Source: Candidatus Methanoperedens sp. (GTDB lineage: Archaea > Halobacteriota > Methanosarcinia > Methanosarcinales > Methanoperedenaceae). Taken from it: 54,674 bases of DNA. Of the stretch, positions 27,507 to 36,112 are shown piece after piece. Both the position numbers and the translations under genes were made by a program. The notes below the pieces were generated by a model that searched no databases, had not been told where the DNA came from, and was given only the letters and a program-made list of their open reading frames with translations. Where the stretch lies: assembly GCA_028715885.1 (NCBI GenBank), contig JAQUQX010000008.1, forward strand, positions 1 through 54,674, given 5' to 3'. Every line of letters starts with the position of its first letter. The first letter of the stretch is position 1.

Positions 27507-28865
27507 ATGCCAGTTACTAAAACAAAAGCGCTTATAATCGCAGGCACAGGCAGCGGCGTGGGAAAGACCACAGTTGCAATGGGACTGATGACAACGCTGT
27601 GCAAAAAATACAAAGTCCAGCCTTTCAAGGTCGGACCGGACTTCATCGACCCCACCTACCACACACGCATCTGCGGGCGCCCTTCCCGGAATCTTGACAG
27701 TTTCATCATGGGTGAGCGGGGAGTGCTTGAAACCTTCGCGCGCGCTTCGCAGGGCGCTGATATTTGCATAATAGAAGGGGTGATGGGTCTTTTTGACGGT
27801 CTGGACAATACCGAAGTTGCAAGCACCGCCCATGTTGCAAAGATTCTTAATATACCGGTGATACTCGTTATCAATACGCACGGCGCATCGCGAAGCATTG
27901 CTGCAATCGTTAAAGGTTTTAGCGAATTCGACAGCGTCAATATAGCAGGAATCATTCTCAATAACGCGGGCAGCGACAGGCATGTTGGACTCATAAAGGA
28001 TTCACTGAAAAGCGCCGGTATCAAAATTCCCGTTATAGGAGCGCTCCCCAAAAATCCGGAACTGTCAATCCCGTCGCGTCATCTCGGGCTTCACATGGCA
28101 GGTGAAACGAATACCCCGTATTTAAATACGGGGACTGGGAAGCTATCGGATTTTATTGAAAACCATATCGATACAGAATCAGTAAAAACAATAGCCAGTA
28201 ATTTTACCGCGCCTGATGTGGAGTTGGATGAACCGCTGGAAAGATTCGATGTCAAAATAGGGATTGCTTATGACAGTGCATTCTGTTTCTATTATGAGGA
28301 TTCATTTGATGAACTCAGGAGGTCGGGAGCAGAGCTAATTTTTTTCAGCCCGATGACTGACAGGCTGCCGCTTGTGGGGGGGATATATATTGGTGGAGGA
28401 TATCCTGAACTCTTTGCAAAGGAACTTTCCGCCTCCCAGACGCGCCATGAGATAAAAAAAGCCGCAGAAGACGGAATGCCCATATACGGAGAATGCGGCG
28501 CGCTTTTGTATCTGAATGAAAGCCTCAGGACAGACAGGACTTATAAAATGGCAGGCATCCTTCCTGCAAGTTCGAGAATGACTGACAGGATTGCAGCGCT
28601 CGGTTATACCGAGGCGTTGGCGGTTGCAGACTCGCCTGTTGCGAAGAAGGGGAAGGTGATCAAGGGACATGAGTTCCATTATTCAGTAACGGAATGCGAT
28701 AAAGACGCGCGTTTTGTCTATAAATTGAGGCGCGGAAAAGGGATAACCGAGTGCAAAGACGGTCTCATGGAGCATAATACAATGGCAGGCTACATGCATA
28801 CCCATCCTGCATCTGTTTCCTTTGGTGAGTTTTTGCGCTGCTGCAGTAAATACAGCACACGATAG
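27507..28865 (+). CDS. cfbB: Cobyrinate / Ni-sirohydrochlorin a,c-diamide synthase, with inserted TPYLNTGT peptide
   Basis: 452 aa. N-terminal dethiobiotin-synthetase-like ATPase (GTGSGVGKTTVAMG; VGPDFIDPTYH; EGVMGLFDGLD) and C-terminal class I glutaminase domain with the nucleophile in YGECGALLYL and a late histidine in GHEFHYS. It amidates a and c acetate groups of a tetrapyrrole using glutamine and ATP, either for F430 (CfbB) or cobamide (CbiA); sequence alone does not separate the two. ATG 27507 is preferred to GTG 27504. Residues 203-210 (TPYLNTGT) are the third palindromic insertion, in the linker between HLGLHMAGE and KLSDFIENHID that joins the two domains. Confidence 0.88.
   Translation: MPVTKTKALIIAGTGSGVGKTTVAMGLMTTLCKKYKVQPFKVGPDFIDPTYHTRICGRPSRNLDSFIMGERGVLETFARASQGADICIIEGVMGLFDGLDNTEVASTAHVAKILNIPVILVINTHGASRSIAAIVKGFSEFDSVNIAGIILNNAGSDRHVGLIKDSLKSAGIKIPVIGALPKNPELSIPSRHLGLHMAGETNTPYLNTGTGKLSDFIENHIDTESVKTIASNFTAPDVELDEPLERFDVKIGIAYDSAFCFYYEDSFDELRRSGAELIFFSPMTDRLPLVGGIYIGGGYPELFAKELSASQTRHEIKKAAEDGMPIYGECGALLYLNESLRTDRTYKMAGILPASSRMTDRIAALGYTEALAVADSPVAKKGKVIKGHEFHYSVTECDKDARFVYKLRRGKGITECKDGLMEHNTMAGYMHTHPASVSFGEFLRCCSKYSTR
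28113..28136 (+). repeat. In-frame palindromic element, copy 3 (in cfbB)
   Basis: Palindrome at 28114-28133 within a 24-nt block identical to copies 1 and 2. After ACT this copy reads GGGAAG, lacking the AAG seen in the other two, so 24 nt (8 codons) is the minimal shared unit. Confidence 0.93.
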
Positions 28866-28974
28866 GCTGCTCAGTGGACAATTGTATTTTAATGATAATT
28901 TAGTATCCCATTTGGGAGAAAAATTTTCATTAAACGGAAAGACATAAATACTCTCCTAAATCAAACCATTAATT

Positions 28975-30288
28975 ATGACTGAAATCAAATCTGCATGTAG
29001 CGAAACCATTTCTCAATTTCACCCGCTTATTTCTATTCCCGAAAACGCAAAATATAACCTTGTTTGCACTGTATGCAACGGCGTTTATTTCGACGACCGC
29101 TTAAAATGCACATCGGATAACAGCCTGCTCCGGACAAATTACAGGAATAAAAGGCTTATACTAAAAAATGTCCCAGGAATGGGGAGATTCCACGACTGGT
29201 TGCCCATAAACGAGATAATAACCTCGGATTCCGGCCCGGTTACTTACAAAAGTACTGAACTTGCGTCCGAACTTGGATTAAAGAACTTATACATAAGTTT
29301 CAATGGATATTGGCCTGAAAAAGGGGCATTCATAAAAACATGCAGTTTCAAGGAGCTTGAAGCCTTCCCCACCCTGCAGAAGTTCAAGAATTCAGGAAAA
29401 ACCCTCGTCCTTGCGTCGGCGGGTAACACAGCGCGCGCTTTTGCCCATGTGTCTGCAATGACAGGTGTGAAGGTGTATATCGTTGTGCCGGGCAGCGGAA
29501 TTTCAAGAATGTGGCTTCCCGAAGAGCAAACCGATTCGATTCGCCTTATACAGATGGGAAATAACTGTGATTACACCGATTCAATTCATCTTGCCGAGCG
29601 GCTTTCCGCCCTTCCCGGCATGCAGGCAGAAGGCGGCGCAAGAAACGTGGCGCGCAGGGACGGGATGGGAACCGTGATGCTGGACGCCTCTGTTTGTATG
29701 AAACGGATGCCTGACCACTATTTCCAGGCAATCGGAAGCGGAACTGGAGGAATTGCAGCATGGGAAGCAGCGCTGCGATTGCTGGAAGATGGAAGGTTCG
29801 GCATGAAACTTCCCAGACTTCACCTGTCGCAGAACCTGCCCTTTGTACCCATGTACAATGCATGGAATGCAGGCAGGCGGGATATCATGAAAGACATTGA
29901 TATGCCGGAGCCAAAGAAACTCATACATGAAATGTACGCCGATATACTATCCAACAGGGAGCCGCCATATTCCGTACCCGGAGGTGTGTACGATGCACTG
30001 CGTTCGACAAACGGGAGCATGTATGCGATATCCAACAGCGAAGCCAGGACAGCCGTGGAATTGTTTGAGCGGCTTGAAGGTATAGATATCTTCCCGCCCG
30101 CCGGCGTTGCAGTCGCGTCTTTAATACAGGCAGTGGAGTGCGGAACATTAAAAGAAGATGAACATATTATATTGAACATAACAGGCGGCGGGGTAAAGCG
30201 GGTTGAGGAGGATTATCATCTTTACAGGATAGAGCCATTCGCGCATGCCGAAACTGCAAATGTTCCACTTGAAGATATAATCGAATAA
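28975..30288 (+). CDS. Cysteate synthase (threonine synthase-like, PLP)
   Basis: 437 aa PLP enzyme. N-terminal zinc-ribbon-like CTVC segment, PLP lysine in GAFIKTCSFKELEA, phosphate loop ASAGNTARAF, and GSGTGGIAAWEAAL. It closely resembles the Methanosarcinales cysteate synthase that turns phosphoserine and sulfite into cysteate, the entry to coenzyme M. The immediate downstream ComDE fusion supports this over threonine synthase. CATAAATAC near 28943 may be the TATA box. Confidence 0.88.
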   Translation: MTEIKSACSETISQFHPLISIPENAKYNLVCTVCNGVYFDDRLKCTSDNSLLRTNYRNKRLILKNVPGMGRFHDWLPINEIITSDSGPVTYKSTELASELGLKNLYISFNGYWPEKGAFIKTCSFKELEAFPTLQKFKNSGKTLVLASAGNTARAFAHVSAMTGVKVYIVVPGSGISRMWLPEEQTDSIRLIQMGNNCDYTDSIHLAERLSALPGMQAEGGARNVARRDGMGTVMLDASVCMKRMPDHYFQAIGSGTGGIAAWEAALRLLEDGRFGMKLPRLHLSQNLPFVPMYNAWNAGRRDIMKDIDMPEPKKLIHEMYADILSNREPPYSVPGGVYDALRSTNGSMYAISNSEARTAVELFERLEGIDIFPPAGVAVASLIQAVECGTLKEDEHIILNITGGGVKRVEEDYHLYRIEPFAHAETANVPLEDIIE

Positions 30289-30349
30289 TACAATGCGAAG
30301 GAAAAAAATCTTTGCTGTCTTTGCGCGCCCTCTGCGGTGAGATAACCCG

Positions 30350-31465
30350 ATGAAAAGTCCTGAACTAAAGGTCGTTGAAATCCTCCAGAATAACCATATT
30401 GATATTGCCGCCACTTTGCCGTGCGACAGGATAAAATGCCTGTTGCCCCTGATAAGCAAAAATATTAAGACCATTCCCCTCACCCGCGAGGAGAACGGGG
30501 TTGGAATATGCGCGGGCGTGTTTCTCGGAGGCGGGCGACCTGTCATGGTCATCCAGAGTACGGGCATAGGCAACATGATAAATGCGCTCCTTTCACTCAA
30601 TCTCACCTATGGCATTCCCCTGCCGATACTGGCAAGCTGGCGTGGGGTTTACAAGGAATCAATAGAAGCGCAGTGGCATCTGGGCAAAAGGATGCCCGCT
30701 ATCCTCGGCGCAGCCGGCTTAAAGTTCACCATAATCGATTCGCAAAAGGACCTCGGTAAAATAGATGCAGCCATTAAGGATGCTTTCAATAACAATCATC
30801 CCCATGTAGTGCTGATTTCTCCTTCCGTGTGGGAAGGTTCGTCGTGCGAGGTTCCGGAAGTACAGGAGATACTCCCCAGGTTCTCTGAACTGAAGCTCAA
30901 CAGCGAGATAAGAAAACCTGTAATGACAAGATACGATGCTATAAAAACCGCAACCGGAATCGCTGGCGACGAGGAGATTCTAATCGCCAACCTCGGCATC
31001 CCTGCAAAGGAACTGTATGAAATAAAGGACAGGGAGCTTAATTTCTATATGCTGGGTTCGATGGGGCTGGCGTCATCTATCGGGCTTGGATTGGCGCTGG
31101 CACAGGAAAAACACGTGTATGTGATTGACGGCGACGGAAGCCTGCTCATGAACCCGAATGCGCTAATCGGGATTGGGGCATATAATCCGGATAATCTTAC
31201 TGTTATTGCAATGGACAACGGGACATACGGCTCCACAGGAAACCAGGAGACTGCCACATGCAGCCAGATAGACCTTGAATTCCTGGCAAAGGCGAGCGGA
31301 ATTAAAGACACCGTGAAAGTTCATACTGAAGCTGAATTAAAGGATGCCTTGCTTCGAAAAGCCGGGTTTATTCATGCTATCGTGAAACCTGCAAATGCCA
31401 GATGCGGTGAAATTGCCCTGTCCGCGAATGATATTAAAAAAAGATTCATGGGAGCAATCAGATAA
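30350..31465 (+). CDS. comDE: Sulfopyruvate decarboxylase, ComD-ComE fusion
   Basis: 371 aa. Residues 1-165 match the alpha subunit (LTREENGVGICAG with the TPP-activating Glu; STGIGNMINAL). Residues 185-371 match the beta subunit, with the TPP-Mg motif GDGSLLMN...MDNGTYGSTGNQ. It converts sulfopyruvate to sulfoacetaldehyde in coenzyme M synthesis and follows cysteate synthase. The fused single chain is the Methanosarcinales form. GGTGA at 30336-30340 is 9 nt before ATG 30350. Confidence 0.92.
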   Translation: MKSPELKVVEILQNNHIDIAATLPCDRIKCLLPLISKNIKTIPLTREENGVGICAGVFLGGGRPVMVIQSTGIGNMINALLSLNLTYGIPLPILASWRGVYKESIEAQWHLGKRMPAILGAAGLKFTIIDSQKDLGKIDAAIKDAFNNNHPHVVLISPSVWEGSSCEVPEVQEILPRFSELKLNSEIRKPVMTRYDAIKTATGIAGDEEILIANLGIPAKELYEIKDRELNFYMLGSMGLASSIGLGLALAQEKHVYVIDGDGSLLMNPNALIGIGAYNPDNLTVIAMDNGTYGSTGNQETATCSQIDLEFLAKASGIKDTVKVHTEAELKDALLRKAGFIHAIVKPANARCGEIALSANDIKKRFMGAIR

Positions 31466-31474
31466 TTAAAAGAA

Positions 31475-31547
31475 GATAAGCGGGAAGGGGAGTGGGTGGT
31501 ATCGTTGAAAAAATGAACCCGCTTATCTCGTTCGTCGTTTAACGAAC
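31475..31547. terminator. Inverted repeats between convergent genes
   Basis: GATAAGCGGG at 31475-31484 pairs with CCCGCTTATC at 31518-31527, and GTTCGT at 31530-31535 pairs with ACGAAC at 31542-31547. The position between comDE (+) and thrB (-) suggests a bidirectional terminator. Confidence 0.45.
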
Positions 31548-31625
31548 ATGCATATATTGACAGGCTTTGTTTAAATAGTTATCGTTCTAAAATTTCAAAA
31601 CATGTAATCCGGTTAAATTGTAGAA

Positions 31626-32519
31626 TTACTCAACAATCTCAATCCCTTTCCCGATTGTGGTTATGAACGCTTCGCTCCTGATGCGGCTCCCTGAAAATGC
31701 CTGTGTCATGGCTTTTGCGATCCTGTTTCTTTCATACATCCTGCAAACCGCGATCATGGTCGGTCCGGAACCGCTTATCGTTACACCCGCCGCGCCGGCT
31801 GCAAGTGCGCTTTTTTTTACCTGCGCATACCCTTTGATAAGTTTTGAGCGGACGTTCTCTATAACCCTGTTTTCCATGCTTTCTCCTATGAGTCTTATAT
31901 CGCTTCTCATCATGCCCACGACCATGGACGCCGCATTTCCCGTATTGAAAGAAATATCAGCAAGCGAGAGCTTTTTTGGCAGGATGGCGCGGGCTGTACG
32001 CGTGCTCACGATTATATCGGGATGAACCGCCACAATCCCGATATTCTCCGGCATTAGAGAAATTATTTTATCATTATGGACAATCACAAAGCCCCCGTAT
32101 ATAGCAGGCGCGACGTTATCTGCGTGGGCTGCGCCCGAAGCTCCCTTTTCTCCCTGCGCCGCTATTTTCACAAGTTCCTCCATAGATAAACCAAGGTCAT
32201 ATAATTCATTCAGCGCATAAGCAACCCCGGCAGCAGGCGCGGCACTGCTTCCAAGACCGCTTGAGAGAGGGATGTTCCTGTGTATTGTGAGCTTAACGGG
32301 CTTTTTAAGAATTGAGGCAACAATACCTGCTGTATTTTTTTTTGGGTCTGTTGGCACGTATTGCGAGCTCCTTCCGGTTACTACTATTTCCGTTTTATCG
32401 CTTTTTTCGACTTCTATTATGTCAAACGGGGTTTCCAGTGCTATGCCGAATACATCAAAGCCTGCGCCGAGGTTTGCAGACGTGGCAGGAACCCTGACCT
32501 TCAGGTAATCCATTCCCAT
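31626..32519 (-). CDS. thrB: Homoserine kinase
   Basis: 297 aa GHMP kinase: N-terminal VPATSANLGAGFDVFGIAL, ATP motif PLSSGLGSSAA, C-terminal GVTISGSGPTMIAV. It phosphorylates homoserine in threonine synthesis. Start ATG 32519 overlaps the upstream stop (TAATG); an in-frame ATG at 32513 is an alternative. Confidence 0.92.
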   Translation of the reverse strand: MGMDYLKVRVPATSANLGAGFDVFGIALETPFDIIEVEKSDKTEIVVTGRSSQYVPTDPKKNTAGIVASILKKPVKLTIHRNIPLSSGLGSSAAPAAGVAYALNELYDLGLSMEELVKIAAQGEKGASGAAHADNVAPAIYGGFVIVHNDKIISLMPENIGIVAVHPDIIVSTRTARAILPKKLSLADISFNTGNAASMVVGMMRSDIRLIGESMENRVIENVRSKLIKGYAQVKKSALAAGAAGVTISGSGPTMIAVCRMYERNRIAKAMTQAFSGSRIRSEAFITTIGKGIEIVE

Positions 32520-33001
32520 TATCTCTTATAACCTATTGTACGGAGAAAAGAGCTTCTTTCTTCTTTATCCCTTGCTCCCTCAATGCCCTTCGGTTTTTCG
32601 CCGTCTATTACGCCAAGTATCCCCCTGCCCTGCTGTGTTTCTGCTATGACGACCTCAACAGGATTGGCGGTGGCGCAGAAGATATTGCAGACTTCCTGCA
32701 CGTTTTTTACCGCGTTCAGGACGTTTATTGGATAGGCGTTTCTCATGAATACCAGGAAGGTGTGACCGCAACCGATAGTGAGTGCATTATCCTCTGCCGC
32801 TTTGATAAGCTCATCATCGTTTCCTTCGCTCCTGATGAGGCATTTTCCCGAGGCTTCGCAGAATGCAAGCCCAAATTTAATGCCAGACGCAGAGGTTATA
32901 AGGGCTTCATATAAATCCTCGGCGCTTTTGATGAAGTGCGTCTGCCCGAGGATGAGGTTTGTATCGTGTGGTGAAGTGATTTTCACGGTTTTTAATTCCA
33001 T
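32519..33001 (-). CDS. Adenosine-specific kinase family protein (DUF355)
   Basis: 160 aa. Conserved DTNLILGQTHFIKSAEDLYEAL, FGLAFCEASGKCLIRSEGND, and GCGHTFLVFMRNAYPINVLNAVK are hallmarks of the archaeal/thermophile adenosine-specific kinase family. Coupled to thrB by a 1-nt overlap. The biological substrate remains uncertain. Confidence 0.88.
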   Translation of the reverse strand: MELKTVKITSPHDTNLILGQTHFIKSAEDLYEALITSASGIKFGLAFCEASGKCLIRSEGNDDELIKAAEDNALTIGCGHTFLVFMRNAYPINVLNAVKNVQEVCNIFCATANPVEVVIAETQQGRGILGVIDGEKPKGIEGARDKEERSSFLRTIGYKR

Positions 33002-33063
33002 AGGTTCCTCCCGGTGTTATTATTGGTTTATTGGTATTTATATGCAACGAGATACTGTATTTT

Positions 33064-33495
33064 TTATTCCATAACTTCCACAGGTGTCTTGACAGTTATA
33101 TTTATTTTATAATCAGATGGATTCCATGTAATAAGCGCGGCACTGTGAAGTTCGGCATGCGCACCAATCATGAAATCTGGAAGTATGCGTTTTAATGATT
33201 TCCTGTTCCTAACAAGGTGTTTTGCATAAAGCTCCCCGGCACGCTTTGCTATTTTTGAGGAAGTATATTTCACCTCAATATTATTTACAGCCAGGAATCG
33301 CTGTAGTCGCTTCTCTTCAATTGCCGGATCTTGTGATAAATAAACCCCTGTATAAAGTTCAGCATATACCACATCTGCAATATGAAGTTCGTGCCCTGAA
33401 TTCTTAACCCATGCAAAAAAATTATCTGTATCTTCTGAAAATTTATCCCCTCTGAAATGGCTTATGATAACATTTGTATCCAATGAATAGTTCAT
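33064..33495 (-). CDS. PIN-domain toxin (VapC-like)
   Basis: 143 aa. SLDTNVIISHFRGD (first Asp), VVYAELYTGV (Glu), ILPDFMIGAHAELHSAALITWNPSDY (later acidic residues) define a VapC-type RNase. ATG 33495 sits in an ATGA overlap with the antitoxin stop, ruling out the longer start at 33513. Confidence 0.85.
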   Translation of the reverse strand: MNYSLDTNVIISHFRGDKFSEDTDNFFAWVKNSGHELHIADVVYAELYTGVYLSQDPAIEEKRLQRFLAVNNIEVKYTSSKIAKRAGELYAKHLVRNRKSLKRILPDFMIGAHAELHSAALITWNPSDYKINITVKTPVEVME

Positions 33496-33737
33496 AATTT
33501 TCCGCGCATCCAATTTACTATTTCAACTGCATCATCCAGTTCCTTAAATACCGGATGTTTGCGCCATGCTCCTCTTGTTTCTTTCATGACTTTCTCCCAG
33601 TTTTCGTCAATTTTTTCCGCAGTGATTTTTCCATGCTTATACGAAATTTCTAAGAAGTCTCCCACACTAATCTTTGCCTTTTTACGTATTTCTCCAGGTA
33701 TCGTAATTTGATGTCTTCGTGCCACTTTTGTTTTCAT
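33492..33737 (-). CDS. AbrB-type antitoxin (VapB-like)
   Basis: 81 aa. N-terminal RRHQITIPGEIRKKAKISVGDFLEI is a clear AbrB/SpoVT domain; the C-terminal helix would bind the PIN toxin. Likely autorepressor of the pair. Confidence 0.85.
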   Translation of the reverse strand: MKTKVARRHQITIPGEIRKKAKISVGDFLEISYKHGKITAEKIDENWEKVMKETRGAWRKHPVFKELDDAVEIVNWMRGKL

Positions 33738-33798
33738 ACTAAATCCTATTGGACTAATAGGAATATATATCTACTGCTCAAAGTGCTTTTTAATTTTT

Positions 33799-34758
33799 TC
33801 ATTTTGCCAGTTTCAAAATTCCTACCAGTACGCAAGCGCTTATTATATTAATCAGGTACTGCTCCCCTGTATATTGTCTCATAAAATAATAAACAAGAAC
33901 AAAGGCTGAAATCGATAATAGAATATACAGTTTCGAAGAACTATCAAAAAGGTTTATCAGTCTTATAAAAAGGTAGTTGCACACCAGAGCGAAAATAGAC
34001 AGTATCGGCAGTAATACCAAGAACATTACAACATATAGAAACAATATATGAACCCAGTTAAATAATATCCAGAAAATTCCTGTGAAAACCAGCACTGATA
34101 GCAATGTATACAGGGGGAATTTGTAAAATCTTTCTACCAATGACTGCAAGTCTCCCTGCATACCGGATTTGCTATCGATAGAACTCGGTTTTGCAGCCGA
34201 GAAAGAAAAAGTCAAAACCAACAGCAGAGCAATGTTTTCAATTTTTGAGTAATCGAGGTTTACCAGCCGCAGCCCGACAGTTTTTACGATAGAGGGAATT
34301 AAATCGAGATACAGGCTGGATATTATAGTAAGAGGCTCTAACGACCCAAAATCGTACCCAATATTCTCGAAATCAATGTAATGCAAATATCCCAGCAGCA
34401 TTGCCACGATGATGGGCGGCACAAACGCCGGCGCTGCGCTGATAAGCTGCGTACCCAGCCACTGGAAAAACCCGCTCCGTGTGCTGTAATGCGTAACATG
34501 CCCGCCGCTTGATGATACTTTGAACTCTTTTATCTTATTCAGCGTGAGGATGGCTGTAATTGCATGGCTGAGTTCATGGATGAACACGCCCCACCAGTTC
34601 ATGGCTCTGGATAAGTAGGGATGTTTGAATGAGATGTTGCCGAGACGGCGGCTGACTATGTTTATTGTGAGCGATTGGAGCGCGAGGATGGATAGGATTA
34701 CGAGGAGAAAGGAGAAGGGGATTGCGAAGAAATTTATAATTGGGTTAATGTCGGTCAT
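33799..34758 (-). CDS. M50-like membrane metallopeptidase
   Basis: 319 aa, multi-pass. The zinc motif is FIHELSHAITAI (HELSH) near residue 60 inside a hydrophobic segment, with an early SSSGGHVTHY strand as in site-2 proteases. A second zinc-ligand motif (NxxPxxxxDG type) is not obvious; the C-terminal 120 residues are hydrophobic. Probably intramembrane proteolysis or a degenerate relative. Confidence 0.65.
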   Translation of the reverse strand: MTDINPIINFFAIPFSFLLVILSILALQSLTINIVSRRLGNISFKHPYLSRAMNWWGVFIHELSHAITAILTLNKIKEFKVSSSGGHVTHYSTRSGFFQWLGTQLISAAPAFVPPIIVAMLLGYLHYIDFENIGYDFGSLEPLTIISSLYLDLIPSIVKTVGLRLVNLDYSKIENIALLLVLTFSFSAAKPSSIDSKSGMQGDLQSLVERFYKFPLYTLLSVLVFTGIFWILFNWVHILFLYVVMFLVLLPILSIFALVCNYLFIRLINLFDSSSKLYILLSISAFVLVYYFMRQYTGEQYLINIISACVLVGILKLAK

Positions 34759-34879
34759 TAGTGTAAATTAATCTGTTGGGATATTGAAATTAACTGTCTG
34801 TGAAGGAAAAATTCACCATTTTCTTGTACTTATCATCATAGTTCCATTTCTTGAGTATATTCCTTGATGCTGCCTATTT

Positions 34880-35332
34880 TTACCTTTTTGCATGAAGTAA
34901 ATTTCGTATCCTTTCAATAAATTCTTTTGCTGTTATTAAACCGCTTGCTGCCTCATCTTTTGTGGCAAAGAAAGTTATGCTGTACTGGTCATCGTGCCTT
35001 AGCTCTCTATAGTGGTCAAGAAGCTGAATCCATTTGCTCTCCAACAGCTTGTTCTTTACATATTTCTCTTCGAGATACCTGGCAATGCAATAATGGCTTT
35101 TCTCCCTGTAGCCATCGAAGTAAAGGAGTGATCTAGCCGAATGAAACATTGCAAGATAAGAAGATAAAACCGAAGAATTGAATGCTTCGCTTTTTAAATC
35201 TTTTTCAGCTTCTTCAAGCCATTTCATGCCAGCTTTTATACTGCCCTCTGCCTTTTCTTTTGATGGGGGAACGCTTCTGAGCAAGCCCTCTTTTACGCAG
35301 TTATCAAAGTTAAATTGTTTCAATTTCCTCAC
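34880..35332 (-). CDS. HEPN-domain toxin partner
   Basis: 150 aa all-helical HEPN domain: SSYLAMFHSARSLLYFDGYREKSHYCIARYLE and HYRELRHDDQYS, which holds the R-x-x-x-H type RNase motif. The GTG start at 35332 lies inside the 3' end of the MNT gene (23-nt overlap). HEPN/MNT pairs are toxin-antitoxin systems in which MNT modifies the HEPN RNase. Confidence 0.82.
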   Translation of the reverse strand: MRKLKQFNFDNCVKEGLLRSVPPSKEKAEGSIKAGMKWLEEAEKDLKSEAFNSSVLSSYLAMFHSARSLLYFDGYREKSHYCIARYLEEKYVKNKLLESKWIQLLDHYRELRHDDQYSITFFATKDEAASGLITAKEFIERIRNLLHAKR

Positions 35333-35852
35333 CGTATACGCTTATTGAGCCAAAAGCCAGAGAATGATAAAACACTGTGTCCTCTCTTTTTAATGTTTCT
35401 ATTTTTTCTTTTGTCAGATAAAGAGGTTTTATATTTCCATATTTTTTCTTTAATTCATTTGTGAGTTTTGCGAGATTTTCTTCGGCGGTCATGTTTATTA
35501 ATATCCATAAATCAATATCCGATTCTTCTGTATTGTTTCCTTTCACTAAACTGCCATACAGACCGGCGCCTCTTACAAATTTGAATTTTTTCAGCAGGCT
35601 TGCGTTGAAGCATGCGATGTTCAGGAATATTTTTATGGCTCTGGTTTGTGGTTTATCAATAACCATAAACTTTGTATCAAGTTTCTTTAAAACATTTTCT
35701 TTTACAAGCATGTCAAAAAACTTGGAGACCATAGCTTTGCTCAATCTCAACTCTTTCGCAACATCAACAACTCTCAGGTGATATGTTTTGTAAAGGATTA
35801 ATTTTAAGATTTTTATCCTTTCTTTTGTCGAAAGTAATTTATGAATGTTCAC
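35310..35852 (-). CDS. wHTH-MNT nucleotidyltransferase antitoxin
   Basis: 180 aa. Residues 1-60 form a winged helix (VVDVAKELRLSKAMVSKFFDMLVKENVL); residues 95-180 are a minimal nucleotidyltransferase (GLYGSLVKGNNTEESDIDLWI: GS and DxD motifs). The HTH fusion suggests direct autoregulation, matching the three 22-bp repeats over its start. Confidence 0.85.
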   Translation of the reverse strand: MNIHKLLSTKERIKILKLILYKTYHLRVVDVAKELRLSKAMVSKFFDMLVKENVLKKLDTKFMVIDKPQTRAIKIFLNIACFNASLLKKFKFVRGAGLYGSLVKGNNTEESDIDLWILINMTAEENLAKLTNELKKKYGNIKPLYLTKEKIETLKREDTVFYHSLAFGSISVYGEEIETI

Positions 35853-35907
35853 AATTTAGAAACATATCGTTCACGATTTATAAACTTTTCGTTCACGAAT
35901 TGTGAAC
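35847..35907. promoter_or_regulatory. Three 22-bp direct repeats over the MNT start: probable operator
   Basis: GTTCAC recurs at 35847, 35869 and 35891, exactly 22 bp apart, each followed by an A/T-rich stretch; the third is a palindrome, GTTCACGAATTGTGAAC. The phase of two helical turns suits cooperative binding on one DNA face. The array covers the MNT start codon and the end of the HicB-like gene. Confidence 0.75.
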
Positions 35908-36103
35908 ATTGCGCGTATATCAGCCTGCCATTGGGTTTTGGGATTTCCCTTCCAAGCTCCATAGCAGTTTCTATCCATTCTTTTATTACACTGAGTGTAT
36001 TTTTTATCGCTTCTTCGTACGTCCTGCCATCCGCCATGCAACCCGGAAGTTCCAGCACTTCAGCAATATAGGCGTCGTCATCTTCACTCCAATATACGAC
36101 CAT
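35849..36103 (-). CDS. HicB-like antitoxin without HicA
   Basis: 84 aa. YWSEDDDAYIAEVLELPGCMADG and TYEEAIKNTLSVIKEWIETAMELGREIPKP match HicB. The last 20 residues are unusual because they are encoded by the 22-bp repeat array. No HicA gene lies on either side; the next upstream gene is a cysteine-cluster protein. Its stop overlaps the MNT start by 4 nt. Confidence 0.8.
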   Translation of the reverse strand: MVVYWSEDDDAYIAEVLELPGCMADGRTYEEAIKNTLSVIKEWIETAMELGREIPKPNGRLIYAQCSQFVNEKFINRERYVSKL

Positions 36104-36112
36104 TTCGTATTT

